Below, in pieces: positions 17,412 through 24,743 of a stretch of 34,786 nt of DNA. Every line of letters starts with the position of its first letter. The stretch's first letter is position 1. The DNA lies in the NCBI GenBank assembly GCA_026416755.1, contig JAOAEP010000095.1, positions 1-34,786 on the forward strand, given 5' to 3'. The stretch is from a bacterium. GTDB taxonomy: Bacteria; Ratteibacteria; UBA8468; B48-G9; JAFGKM01. The notes under the pieces are model-generated. The model saw nothing but the letters and a program-made list of their open reading frames with translations. It was not told where the DNA came from and ran no database searches. The position numbers and the translations under genes are program-made.

Positions 17412-18582
17412 TTTTTAAATCCTTTAATACCTTTTTAAACATCTTTATTTTCTCTTTTATTTCTTTTTCCTTCCAATCAGGATTAACTGGAACAATAACT
17501 GTCTTACTTAAATTCTCTATTGACTTTGGATACATTTCTTTTGTAAATGTATGCCTTAAATCTTTATTTTCTGGGAAATTATATGGGTTTAATACATCTT
17601 TATGCCATATCCTTTTTTCTATAATTGGTTTCCAGTCAAACCAGACATGTTTTTTTGAATCAATTGGTCTATATCCACCTGCGTTTAAAGCAAATTTTTT
17701 AGCAATATTCTCGTCTTCAAATCTAAAGGGTATCATAACTCCACAATCTCCATTTATATCATTTGAAGGAGCAAATTTAAAACCCTTAATTTCTCTAAGT
17801 TCTTCCATAATTCTTCTTTTATTTTTCCTTAAATCCTTTAAAATTTTATCCAGTCGTTTTAACTGCACCCTCATTATTGCTCCCATTATTTCATCTGCTC
17901 TAAATTGTAATCCTAAAAATATAGGTATTGAAAATTCACTAGCATAAGGTCTAAAAGCAGTTCCACTATCATGAAAAATACTTGCTTTCTCATATAAAAT
18001 CCTATCATTTGTTACTAAACAACCACCTTCTCCACAACTTATTATTTTAAACCAGTTGAAACTATAAGCACCTGCATCTCCAATACTACCAAGCCGTTTA
18101 CCTTTATAACTTCCTCCAACTGCTTGGCACGCATCCTCAAGGACTTTTAGGTTATATTTTTTTGCAATGTCCAAAATTTTATCCATATTACAAGGAAATC
18201 CAACCATATGAACAGGAATAACTGCTTTTGTATTTTTTGTAATTTTTTTCTCTAAATCTATAGGGTCAATAGTACATGTCTCATCTACCTCAACAACTAC
18301 TGGAATTGCTCCTACCATTAAAACACTTGTTGCTGTTGCCATAAAAGTATAGGAAGGAATTAAAACTTCATCACCTGGCCCTATATCAAGACCAACAAGT
18401 CCGCATATTAAAGCAGCAGTTCCACCTCCTGACATAAGTAAAGCATATTTTGTACCAATTTTTTTTGCCCATTCTTCCTCAAATTTATCACATTCTCCTT
18501 TCCTTTTTTTTACTCTAAAAAGTTCTTTGCTCTTTATTACTTTTTCAACTGCTTTTACTTCCTCTTTCCCTATTCTATACAT
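17404..18582 (-). CDS. DegT/DnrJ/EryC1/StrS (AHBA-type) PLP aminotransferase
   Basis: 392 residues. PLP fold-type I features: GGGTAALICGL (phosphate site), VLEDACQAVGG with Asp150 for the pyridine nitrogen, and SFNWFKIISCGEGG with the Schiff-base Lys179. Members usually transfer an amino group to a keto-sugar or keto-inositol. A strong AAAGGAGGT precedes the ATG, which overlaps the lacI stop by 8 nt. Being second in a catabolic operon is unusual for a family better known from nucleotide-sugar biosynthesis; it may act in reverse on an amino sugar or on a keto-sugar intermediate. C-terminal motifs such as HTFTKEMYPKS match the inosamine/AHBA branch only loosely. Confidence 0.85.
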   Translation of the reverse strand: MYRIGKEEVKAVEKVIKSKELFRVKKRKGECDKFEEEWAKKIGTKYALLMSGGGTAALICGLVGLDIGPGDEVLIPSYTFMATATSVLMVGAIPVVVEVDETCTIDPIDLEKKITKNTKAVIPVHMVGFPCNMDKILDIAKKYNLKVLEDACQAVGGSYKGKRLGSIGDAGAYSFNWFKIISCGEGGCLVTNDRILYEKASIFHDSGTAFRPYASEFSIPIFLGLQFRADEIMGAIMRVQLKRLDKILKDLRKNKRRIMEELREIKGFKFAPSNDINGDCGVMIPFRFEDENIAKKFALNAGGYRPIDSKKHVWFDWKPIIEKRIWHKDVLNPYNFPENKDLRHTFTKEMYPKSIENLSKTVIVPVNPDWKEKEIKEKIKMFKKVLKDLKNE

Positions 18583-19564
18583 TGTTTACCTCCTTTGTTG
18601 TCTTTCTTATTATTAATTCTGGTTTAAATATTATTTTTTTTGGTTTTAAATCAGGATTTTTAATTTTTTCAACTATAAGAATTGCTGCTTGTTTACCAAT
18701 TTCATAGTTTGGCTGACTGACAGTTGTTAATGGTATATGAAAAATTGAAAGAAAATCAATATTATCATATCCAATTATTGAAATCTCTTCTGGAACTTTT
18801 ACACCATAATCATTTAAATTATTTATTACGTCTATCGCCATTATATCACTCCAACAGATTATTGCTGTAATTTTTTCTTTCATTACTTCTTTTATATTTT
18901 CTTTTAATCTCTGTTTGTCAAAATTATTCTCCATAATATATTTTTTTTCTATTCCGTATTCATTTAGTGTTTCTATATATCCTTTTTTTATTTGGTTATC
19001 TGAGTATATATTTCCACCAATTCCAAAATAAGCAATTTTTTTATGCCCAATTTTTATAAGATAATCAGTTGCAATTTTACCACCATAAAAATCATCATCT
19101 CCAACAAAATCAAAAGACCCTTCATCTATATTTTCACTCATTAAGACAAAAGGAATTTTTTTATTTGTCAAAATTTCTACTTCTTTTAAATTATTCATTA
19201 TCGGGGTCAAAATTATTCCATCTACTTTTCTACTTATCATCTCTTTTATATAATTTTGTTGATTTTGCTTCTCACTAAAACATATAATCAAAGCAAAACC
19301 ATAGTTAAATAGAGAGTCATTGATACCTTTAATTCTTTCAATTGTGGTTGGATTTCCAAGATAGGGTAATACAAGACCAATTGTATATGTTTTTTTCTCT
19401 ACAAGGCATTTTGCTATTGAATTTGGAATATAACCCATTTCTTCTGCAATCTTTTTTATCTTTTTTTTTGTTTTTTTTGAAATATCACTTTTATTATTGA
19501 GTGCCTTAGATACTGTTGCTTTTGAAACGCCTGCAATTTTTGCTATATCTTTTATCGTAACCAT
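18575..19564 (-). CDS. LacI-family transcription regulator
   Basis: 329 residues. HTH at the N-terminus (MVTIKDIAKIAGVSKATVSK), hinge around NSIAKCLVEKKT, then a ribose-binding-like core (ICWSDIMAIDVINNL; EEISIIGYDNIDFLSIFHIP; TTVSQPNYEIGKQA). It is the first gene of the carbohydrate run and overlaps the aminotransferase gene by 8 nt, so it is co-transcribed with its probable targets and likely autoregulated. The effector should be a sugar or sugar product of the pathway. The leader is short with no clear Shine-Dalgarno. Unlike the second LacI gene near 5.1-6.1 kb, it is intact. Confidence 0.93.
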   Translation of the reverse strand: MVTIKDIAKIAGVSKATVSKALNNKSDISKKTKKKIKKIAEEMGYIPNSIAKCLVEKKTYTIGLVLPYLGNPTTIERIKGINDSLFNYGFALIICFSEKQNQQNYIKEMISRKVDGIILTPIMNNLKEVEILTNKKIPFVLMSENIDEGSFDFVGDDDFYGGKIATDYLIKIGHKKIAYFGIGGNIYSDNQIKKGYIETLNEYGIEKKYIMENNFDKQRLKENIKEVMKEKITAIICWSDIMAIDVINNLNDYGVKVPEEISIIGYDNIDFLSIFHIPLTTVSQPNYEIGKQAAILIVEKIKNPDLKPKKIIFKPELIIRKTTKEVNNV

Positions 19565-19584
19565 TTTCTTATTTTTTTTACTAA

Positions 19585-19613
19585 ATAATACTACATCATA
19601 AAATTTTTGTCAA
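19585..19613 (-). promoter_or_regulatory. Promoter of the lacI-led carbohydrate operon
   Basis: TTGACA (19613-19608), a 17-nt spacer, TATTAT (19590-19585). This is a near-consensus sigma-70-type promoter about 20 nt upstream of the lacI ATG, implying a leader of about 14 nt. Confidence 0.75.
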
Positions 19614-19622
19614 ATAATTTTA

Positions 19623-19636
19623 CTTAACCGTTTTAG
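19623..19636. promoter_or_regulatory. Candidate LacI operator
   Basis: CTTAACCGTTTTAG is an imperfect inverted repeat centred on CpG (5 of 7 positions match), the form usual for LacI-family operators. It lies 9 nt upstream of the -35 box. Position just upstream rather than over the promoter is less usual for repression. Confidence 0.4.
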
Positions 19637-19672
19637 AATAAATTAACAAAACTAACATTATCTTAAACTAAA

Positions 19673-20038
19673 TTAAAATTTCTGAAGAGTATAAATTGCT
19701 CTTAAAAATTGAAAAGGTAAAATAGGAAAAACAAGGTATGCATCAATTCCATACTCTATCATAAATTCTTCTACTGCTTTATCAAATTTAGATACAAGTA
19801 TAAGAAATTTACAATCTTCAAATTTTCTCTTTATCTCTTTTACTATTTTTTTTGTCTTTATATCCGGAGTTTCAATTTCTAATACTGCTATATCCACACA
19901 ATTTTCTTTTTCAATCCTGTTAATTAAATCTTTATCATTAAACAAAAATCCAAAACATTCATAACCATTTCCTTTTAAATATAGAGTAAATTTTTCCAGT
20001 AGAATTTTTTCTTTTGTAATAATTAATATTTTTCCCAT
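19673..20038 (-). CDS. Degenerate receiver-domain protein (pseudo-response regulator)
   Basis: 121 residues, the size of one CheY-like domain and nothing else. MGKILIITKEKILLEKF is the first strand and helix, but the acidic pair is lost. The phospho-acceptor position reads AVLEIETPD, so Asp is replaced by Glu54. The Thr/Ser position is Ser83, and the conserved Lys position reads YLVFPILP (Phe104). It therefore cannot be phosphorylated in the ordinary way, and Glu54 may mimic the active state. It probably works by protein contact. It is divergent from an XRE regulator with 98 bp between, so the two may be regulated together. The start has no Shine-Dalgarno and sits about 8 nt from a -10 box, suggesting a leaderless transcript. 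Confidence 0.75.
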   Translation of the reverse strand: MGKILIITKEKILLEKFTLYLKGNGYECFGFLFNDKDLINRIEKENCVDIAVLEIETPDIKTKKIVKEIKRKFEDCKFLILVSKFDKAVEEFMIEYGIDAYLVFPILPFQFLRAIYTLQKF

Positions 20039-20045
20039 TGTTTTT

Positions 20046-20073
20046 ATTATAAACCATAATAACTTTAAGTCAA
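20046..20073 (-). promoter_or_regulatory. Promoter of the pseudo-receiver gene
   Basis: TTGACT (20073-20068), a 16-nt spacer, TATAAT (20051-20046). The ATG is at 20038, only 7 nt after the -10 box, so transcription should start at or next to the start codon. Confidence 0.75.
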
Positions 20074-20125
20074 CATATTTTTTAATAACTTTCAGTTTGT
20101 TTTAAGAATAGGGGTATAAAGTTAT
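20057..20125. promoter_or_regulatory. Repeated ATAACTTT motifs, candidate operators in the divergent intergenic region
   Basis: TAATAACTTTAAGT (20057-20070) and TAATAACTTTCAGT (20083-20096) match at 13 of 14 positions with a 26-nt period. An inverted core TAAAGTTAT lies at 20117-20125. The first copy overlaps the minus-strand -35 box and the inverted copy overlaps the plus-strand -10 box, as expected for sites bound by the adjacent XRE protein. Confidence 0.5.
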
Positions 20126-20128
20126 AAT
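20123..20128 (+). promoter_or_regulatory. -10 box of the XRE gene, leaderless start
   Basis: A perfect TATAAT ends 8 nt before the ATG at 20137. No Shine-Dalgarno is present and the -35 region is poor (TTTTAA about 17 nt upstream), which fits an activated or regulated promoter. Confidence 0.55.
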
Positions 20129-20136
20129 AAAAGCAA

Positions 20137-20478
20137 ATGAAAAAAGAATTATACATTAAAAAAATTGGGGAAAAAATCAGAGATATAAGAAAAGAAAAAG
20201 GATATACCCAAAGTGAACTTGCTTTTAGAATAGGAAGAAGTCCAAATTTTATTGGTCTTATTGAGAGAGGAAAAAAAATACCAAGTTTAGATACTTTAAT
20301 AAAAATAGCAGAAATACTTGAGGTAAATCCATCTGTTTTTTTTGTTAACTTTAATTATAAAGTGGGAAAAGAGGATATTCTTGTAAAAAAAATTAGTTCA
20401 ATTTTAAAGGAAGGTTCTCAGAAAGATAAAAAATTAATATATCAGATAGCAAAATCAATTGTAAAAGGAAAAAGATAG
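20137..20478 (+). CDS. XRE-family (Cro/CI-type) transcription regulator
   Basis: 113 residues. HTH_3 domain at about 10-66: IGEKIRDIRKEKGYTQSELA, then RIGRSPNFIGLIERGKKIPS, then DTLIKIAEILEVNPSVFF. The C-terminal 45 residues are lysine-rich and probably a short dimerisation helix (KKISSILKEGSQKDKKLIYQ). The stop is separated by 2 nt from the convergent stop of the FAH gene. Divergence from the pseudo-receiver gene and the shared repeats suggest autoregulation. Target genes beyond this are not visible. Confidence 0.9.
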   Translation: MKKELYIKKIGEKIRDIRKEKGYTQSELAFRIGRSPNFIGLIERGKKIPSLDTLIKIAEILEVNPSVFFVNFNYKVGKEDILVKKISSILKEGSQKDKKLIYQIAKSIVKGKR

Positions 20479-20480
20479 TT

Positions 20481-21272
20481 CTACTTTTCTTCTATTACAA
20501 AATTTTTAAGTGTTCCTATCCCTTCAATATCAACTTCAACTATATCTCCTTCTTTTAAAAAAATAGGTGGTTTTCTTGCAAATCCAACACCAGAGGGTGT
20601 ACCTGTTAGAATAATTGTTCCTGGTAGAAGTGTCATCTGTTTTGATAAATAGGATACAATTTGATAAACATTAAATATCATTTTTGAGGTATTTGAATCT
20701 TGCATAACATTTCCATTTAATATTGTCTTTATTCTTAAATTTGTTGGCTCTATTTCTGTTTCAATCCATGGGCCAATAGGACAAAATGTATCAAATGATT
20801 TTCCTCTTGCCCATTGTTTATCTCTTTTAAGTTGACAATCTCTTGCACTCACATCATTACCACAAGTATAACCAAAAATATATTCTTTTACTTCTTCTTC
20901 ACTAACATTTTTACATTTTTTACCTATTACAACTACAAGTTCACATTCATAATCAACTTCATTAGGTGCTTGTTTAGGTAAAATAATTGGTGATAAATGC
21001 CCTGTTAAAGAAGTAGTTGCTTTTAAAAATATAATTGGTTCATTTGGGACTTCATGCCCTCCTTCTTCTGCGTGTTCTTTATAATTTAAACCAAGAGCAA
21101 TAATATTTGGTGGGTCAGAGGGTGGTAAAAACTTAATCTCGTTTATATCAAAAATTTTCCCTGTAAATTCAAAATCATTTTCAAAAGTTCTCCAGTTTAT
21201 TTCAAAAACTTTATTATCTTTAAAAATTCCATAATGTTGCTTCTCTTTACTTATAAATCTTAAAAATTTCAT
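20481..21272 (-). CDS. Fumarylacetoacetate hydrolase (FAH) family protein
   Basis: 263 residues. A short N-terminal domain, then the catalytic fold: LGLNYKEHAEEGG (His67 and Glu70), VDYECELVVVIGKK (metal ligands Glu109 and Glu111), GNDVSARD (Asp140), ARGKSFDTFCPIGPW (Lys158) and LTGTPSGVGF. The family hydrolyses or decarboxylates 2-oxo-acid derivatives with Mg2+ (2-hydroxyhepta-2,4-diene-1,7-dioate isomerase, acylpyruvase, or 2-keto-3-deoxy-fuconate-type enzymes). A role in deoxy-keto-sugar-acid breakdown is possible given the nearby sugar locus but unproven. The start has AAGGAGAG. It follows cutA by 30 nt in the same direction. Confidence 0.88.
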   Translation of the reverse strand: MKFLRFISKEKQHYGIFKDNKVFEINWRTFENDFEFTGKIFDINEIKFLPPSDPPNIIALGLNYKEHAEEGGHEVPNEPIIFLKATTSLTGHLSPIILPKQAPNEVDYECELVVVIGKKCKNVSEEEVKEYIFGYTCGNDVSARDCQLKRDKQWARGKSFDTFCPIGPWIETEIEPTNLRIKTILNGNVMQDSNTSKMIFNVYQIVSYLSKQMTLLPGTIILTGTPSGVGFARKPPIFLKEGDIVEVDIEGIGTLKNFVIEEK

Positions 21273-21302
21273 ATCTCTCTCCTTTTCTATGGAAAAAACT
21301 AT

Positions 21303-21611
21303 TTACCTTTCTTTTAAATACTCTTCATATTCTTTTGAAATTTGTGTAATTTCAAAAGATATTATTTCAGGAACTTTATATGGATGATTTTCCTTTATTT
21401 TTTTCTCAACTTTTTGAAAATTTCCCTTTTTACATTTAATAAAAACTAACCATTCTTTCCCTTTTTCAATTTTCCCTTCCCACCAGTAATGACTTTCAAC
21501 AGGACCTATAATTTGACAGCAAGAAACAATTTTTTCATTTAAGATTACTTTTATAATCTTTTCACAAACTTTTTTATTTGGACAACTTACAATAACTTGA
21601 ATAAATTTCAT
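21303..21611 (-). CDS. cutA: CutA1-like divalent cation tolerance protein
   Basis: 102 residues, the normal CutA length. Family features: IQVIVSCPNKKVCEKIIKVI, VSCCQIIGPVESHYWWEGKI, WLVFIKCKK, then HPYKVPEIISFEI near the end. CutA1 forms very stable trimers; a role in copper tolerance is classical but uncertain. The start overlaps the dnaJ stop by 4 nt (ATGA), so it is coupled to dnaJ. Confidence 0.93.
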   Translation of the reverse strand: MKFIQVIVSCPNKKVCEKIIKVILNEKIVSCCQIIGPVESHYWWEGKIEKGKEWLVFIKCKKGNFQKVEKKIKENHPYKVPEIISFEITQISKEYEEYLKER

Positions 21612-22732
21612 AAATTTGCTTTGAAATTTTTTATTTCAGGGTAATCATCTTTATTTTCAATTTCTTTTAGTTGTTGATATAAAGATTGTTGTTGTCTTGA
21701 TAATCTTTTAGGAATTAAAACTTTAACTTTAACAAACATATCTCCTTTACCATATCCATTCAATTTAGGAAACCCCATATTCCTTAATCTTAATAGTTCT
21801 CCACTTTGAGTTCCTGGTGGTATTTTTATTTTTGCCTTACCAGTTAAAGTAGGGATTTCAATTTCATCTCCTAAAACAGCCTGAGTAATTGTAATTGGAA
21901 CTTCTATATAAATATTTTCTCCGTCTCTTTCAAATAAAGGATGCTTTTCAATAAAAACTGTAACATATAAATCCCCTCTTTCCCCTTTATTTGGTCCAAT
22001 ATCTCCTTCCTTTTTTAATCTTAAACTCATACCATTTTCAATGCCTGCTGGAATTTTAACAAGAATTTTATGCATATTCCTTACTCTTCCAGTTCCTCTA
22101 CAATTTTGGCATGGATCAGATAAAACCTCCCCTTCTCCTTTACATTTTGGACATGTTTGAGAAATTGTTATAAAGCCAGAAGTCCTTATAACCTGCCCTC
22201 TACCTTTACAATTTGGGCAAGTGACTTTTCCAGTTTTACCTTTACTTCCTGTGCCATTACAAACTGAACATTCATCAAACCTTGATATATTTACATATTT
22301 TTCTGTTCCTATTGCAGCTTCATTTAAAGTTATATAAATTCTATATTCAAGGTCAGAACCTCTTGCTTTCCTTTTCTGAGTTGTTTTTGTAGAAAAATCT
22401 GAACCAAAAATATCACTAAAAAAATCACTAAAAATATCACCAAAAATATCTGAAAAATCCATCCTTACTCTTGAAAAATCCTGTGTCCAATCAAATCCAG
22501 TTGGTCCAAATCCAGCGTGTCCATAAGTATCATAAATTTTCCTTTTTTCAGGGTCTGATAAAACTTCATATGCTTCTGTAATTTCTTTAAATTTTTCTTC
22601 TGCTTCTTTATTCCCCGGATTTCTATCAGGATGATATTTTAAAGCAAGGTCCCTATATGCCTTTTTTATTTCATCAATTGAAGCATCTCTTGAAACACCC
22701 AAAACTTCATAATAATCTCTTTTTTCTGGCAT
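21608..22732 (-). CDS. dnaJ: Chaperone DnaJ (Hsp40, type I)
   Basis: 374 residues. J domain at 1-70 with HPD at 34-36 (KYHPDRNPG), a short Phe/Asp-rich linker (about 80-115, FSDIFGDIFSDFFSDIFG) in place of a glycine-rich one, then four zinc repeats CxxCxGxG starting at Cys155, 172, 194 and 208 and the C-terminal substrate-binding domains. It stimulates the DnaK ATPase; dnaK and grpE are not in the window. AAGGAG precedes the ATG. I see no CIRCE element in the 88 bp upstream. It heads a dnaJ-cutA-FAH operon. Confidence 0.97.
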   Translation of the reverse strand: MPEKRDYYEVLGVSRDASIDEIKKAYRDLALKYHPDRNPGNKEAEEKFKEITEAYEVLSDPEKRKIYDTYGHAGFGPTGFDWTQDFSRVRMDFSDIFGDIFSDFFSDIFGSDFSTKTTQKRKARGSDLEYRIYITLNEAAIGTEKYVNISRFDECSVCNGTGSKGKTGKVTCPNCKGRGQVIRTSGFITISQTCPKCKGEGEVLSDPCQNCRGTGRVRNMHKILVKIPAGIENGMSLRLKKEGDIGPNKGERGDLYVTVFIEKHPLFERDGENIYIEVPITITQAVLGDEIEIPTLTGKAKIKIPPGTQSGELLRLRNMGFPKLNGYGKGDMFVKVKVLIPKRLSRQQQSLYQQLKEIENKDDYPEIKNFKANL

Positions 22733-22820
22733 TTTTTTCTCCTTAAAGTATTATTTTACATTTTTTTGATATATTTATAAACAAAATTTTATACATTTTG
22801 AGTGGATTTGTTAATTATTG

Positions 22821-24653
22821 TCAGTCAAAGGATATTGCTTTTCTTAATATTTTTATTACATCTGTTATATCTATCTGTCCATTTCCATCCATATCTGCAA
22901 ATTCAAGATTTTCAGGGTCAAGTCCTATTGCCATTCTTAAACATAATATTACATCTATTATATCTATAATAAAGTCGCCATTTATATCTCCCTTCTGCCT
23001 TTCTCCTTTTATCAAAATTTCTACATTATCAATTGCCCAAAACCAGTCATAATATGCATCATAGTAGTGCCATCTAAATTTTACATTATTCTTGCCTCTC
23101 ACAATATTTGAAATATCTATAATAACTACTCTTTCATCATCATATCCCTGCCATCTTTTTAAATTTTTCCAATTTTCCTCTTCAATTTTTATATCTAAAT
23201 CAGCAGTTTCATTTGAATAATACCAGAATTTATGTGAAAATTTTAAGTAAATTTTTTTATAATTTGGAAAATTAAAAGATTTAGAAATAAGTTGTTCATC
23301 CATTTTTTTATTCCCTGCCCAATCACTATCTACAATCATAAATGGTTCTGTTAAATAGGGACTTCTTCTATTTTTTGGATTTTGACTCATCCATGTAAAA
23401 CCATCATTAAATCCATCAATAATTTCCCAGTTTGAAGGCAATCCATTTGAAAAATCTTCTGAAAAAATTTTTATATACCCTTCAAATAAATTAGATGAAA
23501 AAAAACTATATAAAAATTCATCCCACATTGTTTCTTTAGGGAAAATTATAGTATTTTCATTGTAACCAGGGTCAATTGAAGAAAAATAAGAGGGAAAATA
23601 AATAGTAAGTCCATATGCTTTATCATTTGGATTTTTATCACATATTACTGCTTGATTGAAGATAATTTGAAACTCTTCAATTAAATTTTTTATATTATCA
23701 TTTTCTGCAATTAAATAATAATTTTCCCAAAAATTATAAATATCAGCAAATTCACTATCAAAAATTAGTGTTTCTTCTCTGGCAAGAAAAATAGGTAGGT
23801 AATCATTCAAATTAATTATTTCATTAAGGAGTTGGTTTAATTTTTGATTCAATTGACCTATTTTATTTAATTTTATTCCTGCTAATGTTTCTTGATTTGT
23901 TGAATTTATAATATAAAAAGTAAGTTCTTCAGCAGTTGCATTTGGATTATTTTTTAATGAGAGTAGAAAACCAGTATAATTCCATCCTTCGGTTGTTTCT
24001 GGACTTTCTGAAGAAACAAAAATATTTGCAAATTCTTTTATTTCAGTCGCAACTTCAATCATACCCATCAAACATGCATCAAAACCAATTAAATCAAAAT
24101 AATTATTTGAAAGTGCTGACCTTACCTCCTTCATTGAGAGATAATCATTACTTGTATCATCATAACATACTTCTTTATAAGGAATTCTTTTTTTTCCTAT
24201 TTCTTCTAAAATTGAGATTGTTCTCCAGCCACTTCCATGATTCCACAAAATTAAAGCATATTTTTCAGCAGGGTAATTTATTTTTGCCCAATTAATAAAA
24301 TCAATTAAAGTTTGTGGATCTCCCATATTTACTTCTCTTCCACCTATTCCATCTCCCCAATTTTTTATTGAATTTGCTCTTGTTGGTATCATTCCATAAG
24401 TTACATAAAATCTATTACATTCTGTCCAGTTATCAAATCTTCTATCATATCCATTTATTCTATCAAATTGAACAACTATATTTACATTCTCATTAGAACC
24501 AATAGATGCCATTTCAAGAAAATCATTAATTGCAAACTCTTCAAGGTCATTATCTCCATCAAGATAAACCATAACAGTCCATTTAGCACCAAAACCATTT
24601 AAAAAAAGACAAATAAAAATAAAAAAACCTAAAGTTAGAAATTTCCTTCCCAT
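22821..24653 (-). CDS. Secreted C11 (clostripain-type) cysteine peptidase with C-terminal dockerin
   Basis: I start at 24653 (MGRKFLTLGFFIFICLFLNG), 610 residues, because a signal peptide begins there and a TATAAT lies just upstream, downstream of the alternative start at 24695. The peptidase domain (about 24-390) begins WTVMVYLDGDNDLEE and has the catalytic dyad His139 (LWNHGSGW) and Cys194 (GFDACLMGMIEVA). Residues about 400-545 form a jelly-roll module like MAM/choice-of-anchor-J domains. The last 60 residues are a type I dockerin with two Ca-loop repeats (GDINGDFIIDIIDVILCL; ADMDGNGQIDITDVIKIL). It is secreted and likely docks to a cohesin elsewhere. It is divergent from the 1628-residue dockerin protein with a 90-bp gap. 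Confidence 0.9.
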   Translation of the reverse strand: MGRKFLTLGFFIFICLFLNGFGAKWTVMVYLDGDNDLEEFAINDFLEMASIGSNENVNIVVQFDRINGYDRRFDNWTECNRFYVTYGMIPTRANSIKNWGDGIGGREVNMGDPQTLIDFINWAKINYPAEKYALILWNHGSGWRTISILEEIGKKRIPYKEVCYDDTSNDYLSMKEVRSALSNNYFDLIGFDACLMGMIEVATEIKEFANIFVSSESPETTEGWNYTGFLLSLKNNPNATAEELTFYIINSTNQETLAGIKLNKIGQLNQKLNQLLNEIINLNDYLPIFLAREETLIFDSEFADIYNFWENYYLIAENDNIKNLIEEFQIIFNQAVICDKNPNDKAYGLTIYFPSYFSSIDPGYNENTIIFPKETMWDEFLYSFFSSNLFEGYIKIFSEDFSNGLPSNWEIIDGFNDGFTWMSQNPKNRRSPYLTEPFMIVDSDWAGNKKMDEQLISKSFNFPNYKKIYLKFSHKFWYYSNETADLDIKIEEENWKNLKRWQGYDDERVVIIDISNIVRGKNNVKFRWHYYDAYYDWFWAIDNVEILIKGERQKGDINGDFIIDIIDVILCLRMAIGLDPENLEFADMDGNGQIDITDVIKILRKAISFD

Positions 24654-24695
24654 TTTATTAGAAAAATTATAACATAAAAAAATTTTCTCTTTCAC

Positions 24696-24725
24696 TTGAC
24701 TATTTTAATAATCTGGTTTTAAAAT
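24696..24725 (+). promoter_or_regulatory. Promoter of the large dockerin protein gene
   Basis: TTGACT (24696-24701), an 18-nt spacer, TAAAAT (24720-24725). AGGAGG follows at about 24735-24740, and the ATG at 24744. The opposite strand has TATAAT about 13 nt before the C11 peptidase ATG, so this short region carries divergent promoters. Confidence 0.55.
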
Positions 24726-24743
24726 ATTTTTAAAAGGAGGGAA

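Noticed and set aside
23936..24295. 119-residue plus-strand frame
   Set aside because: It lies wholly inside the C11 peptidase gene on the other strand, with no ribosome site or family motif.
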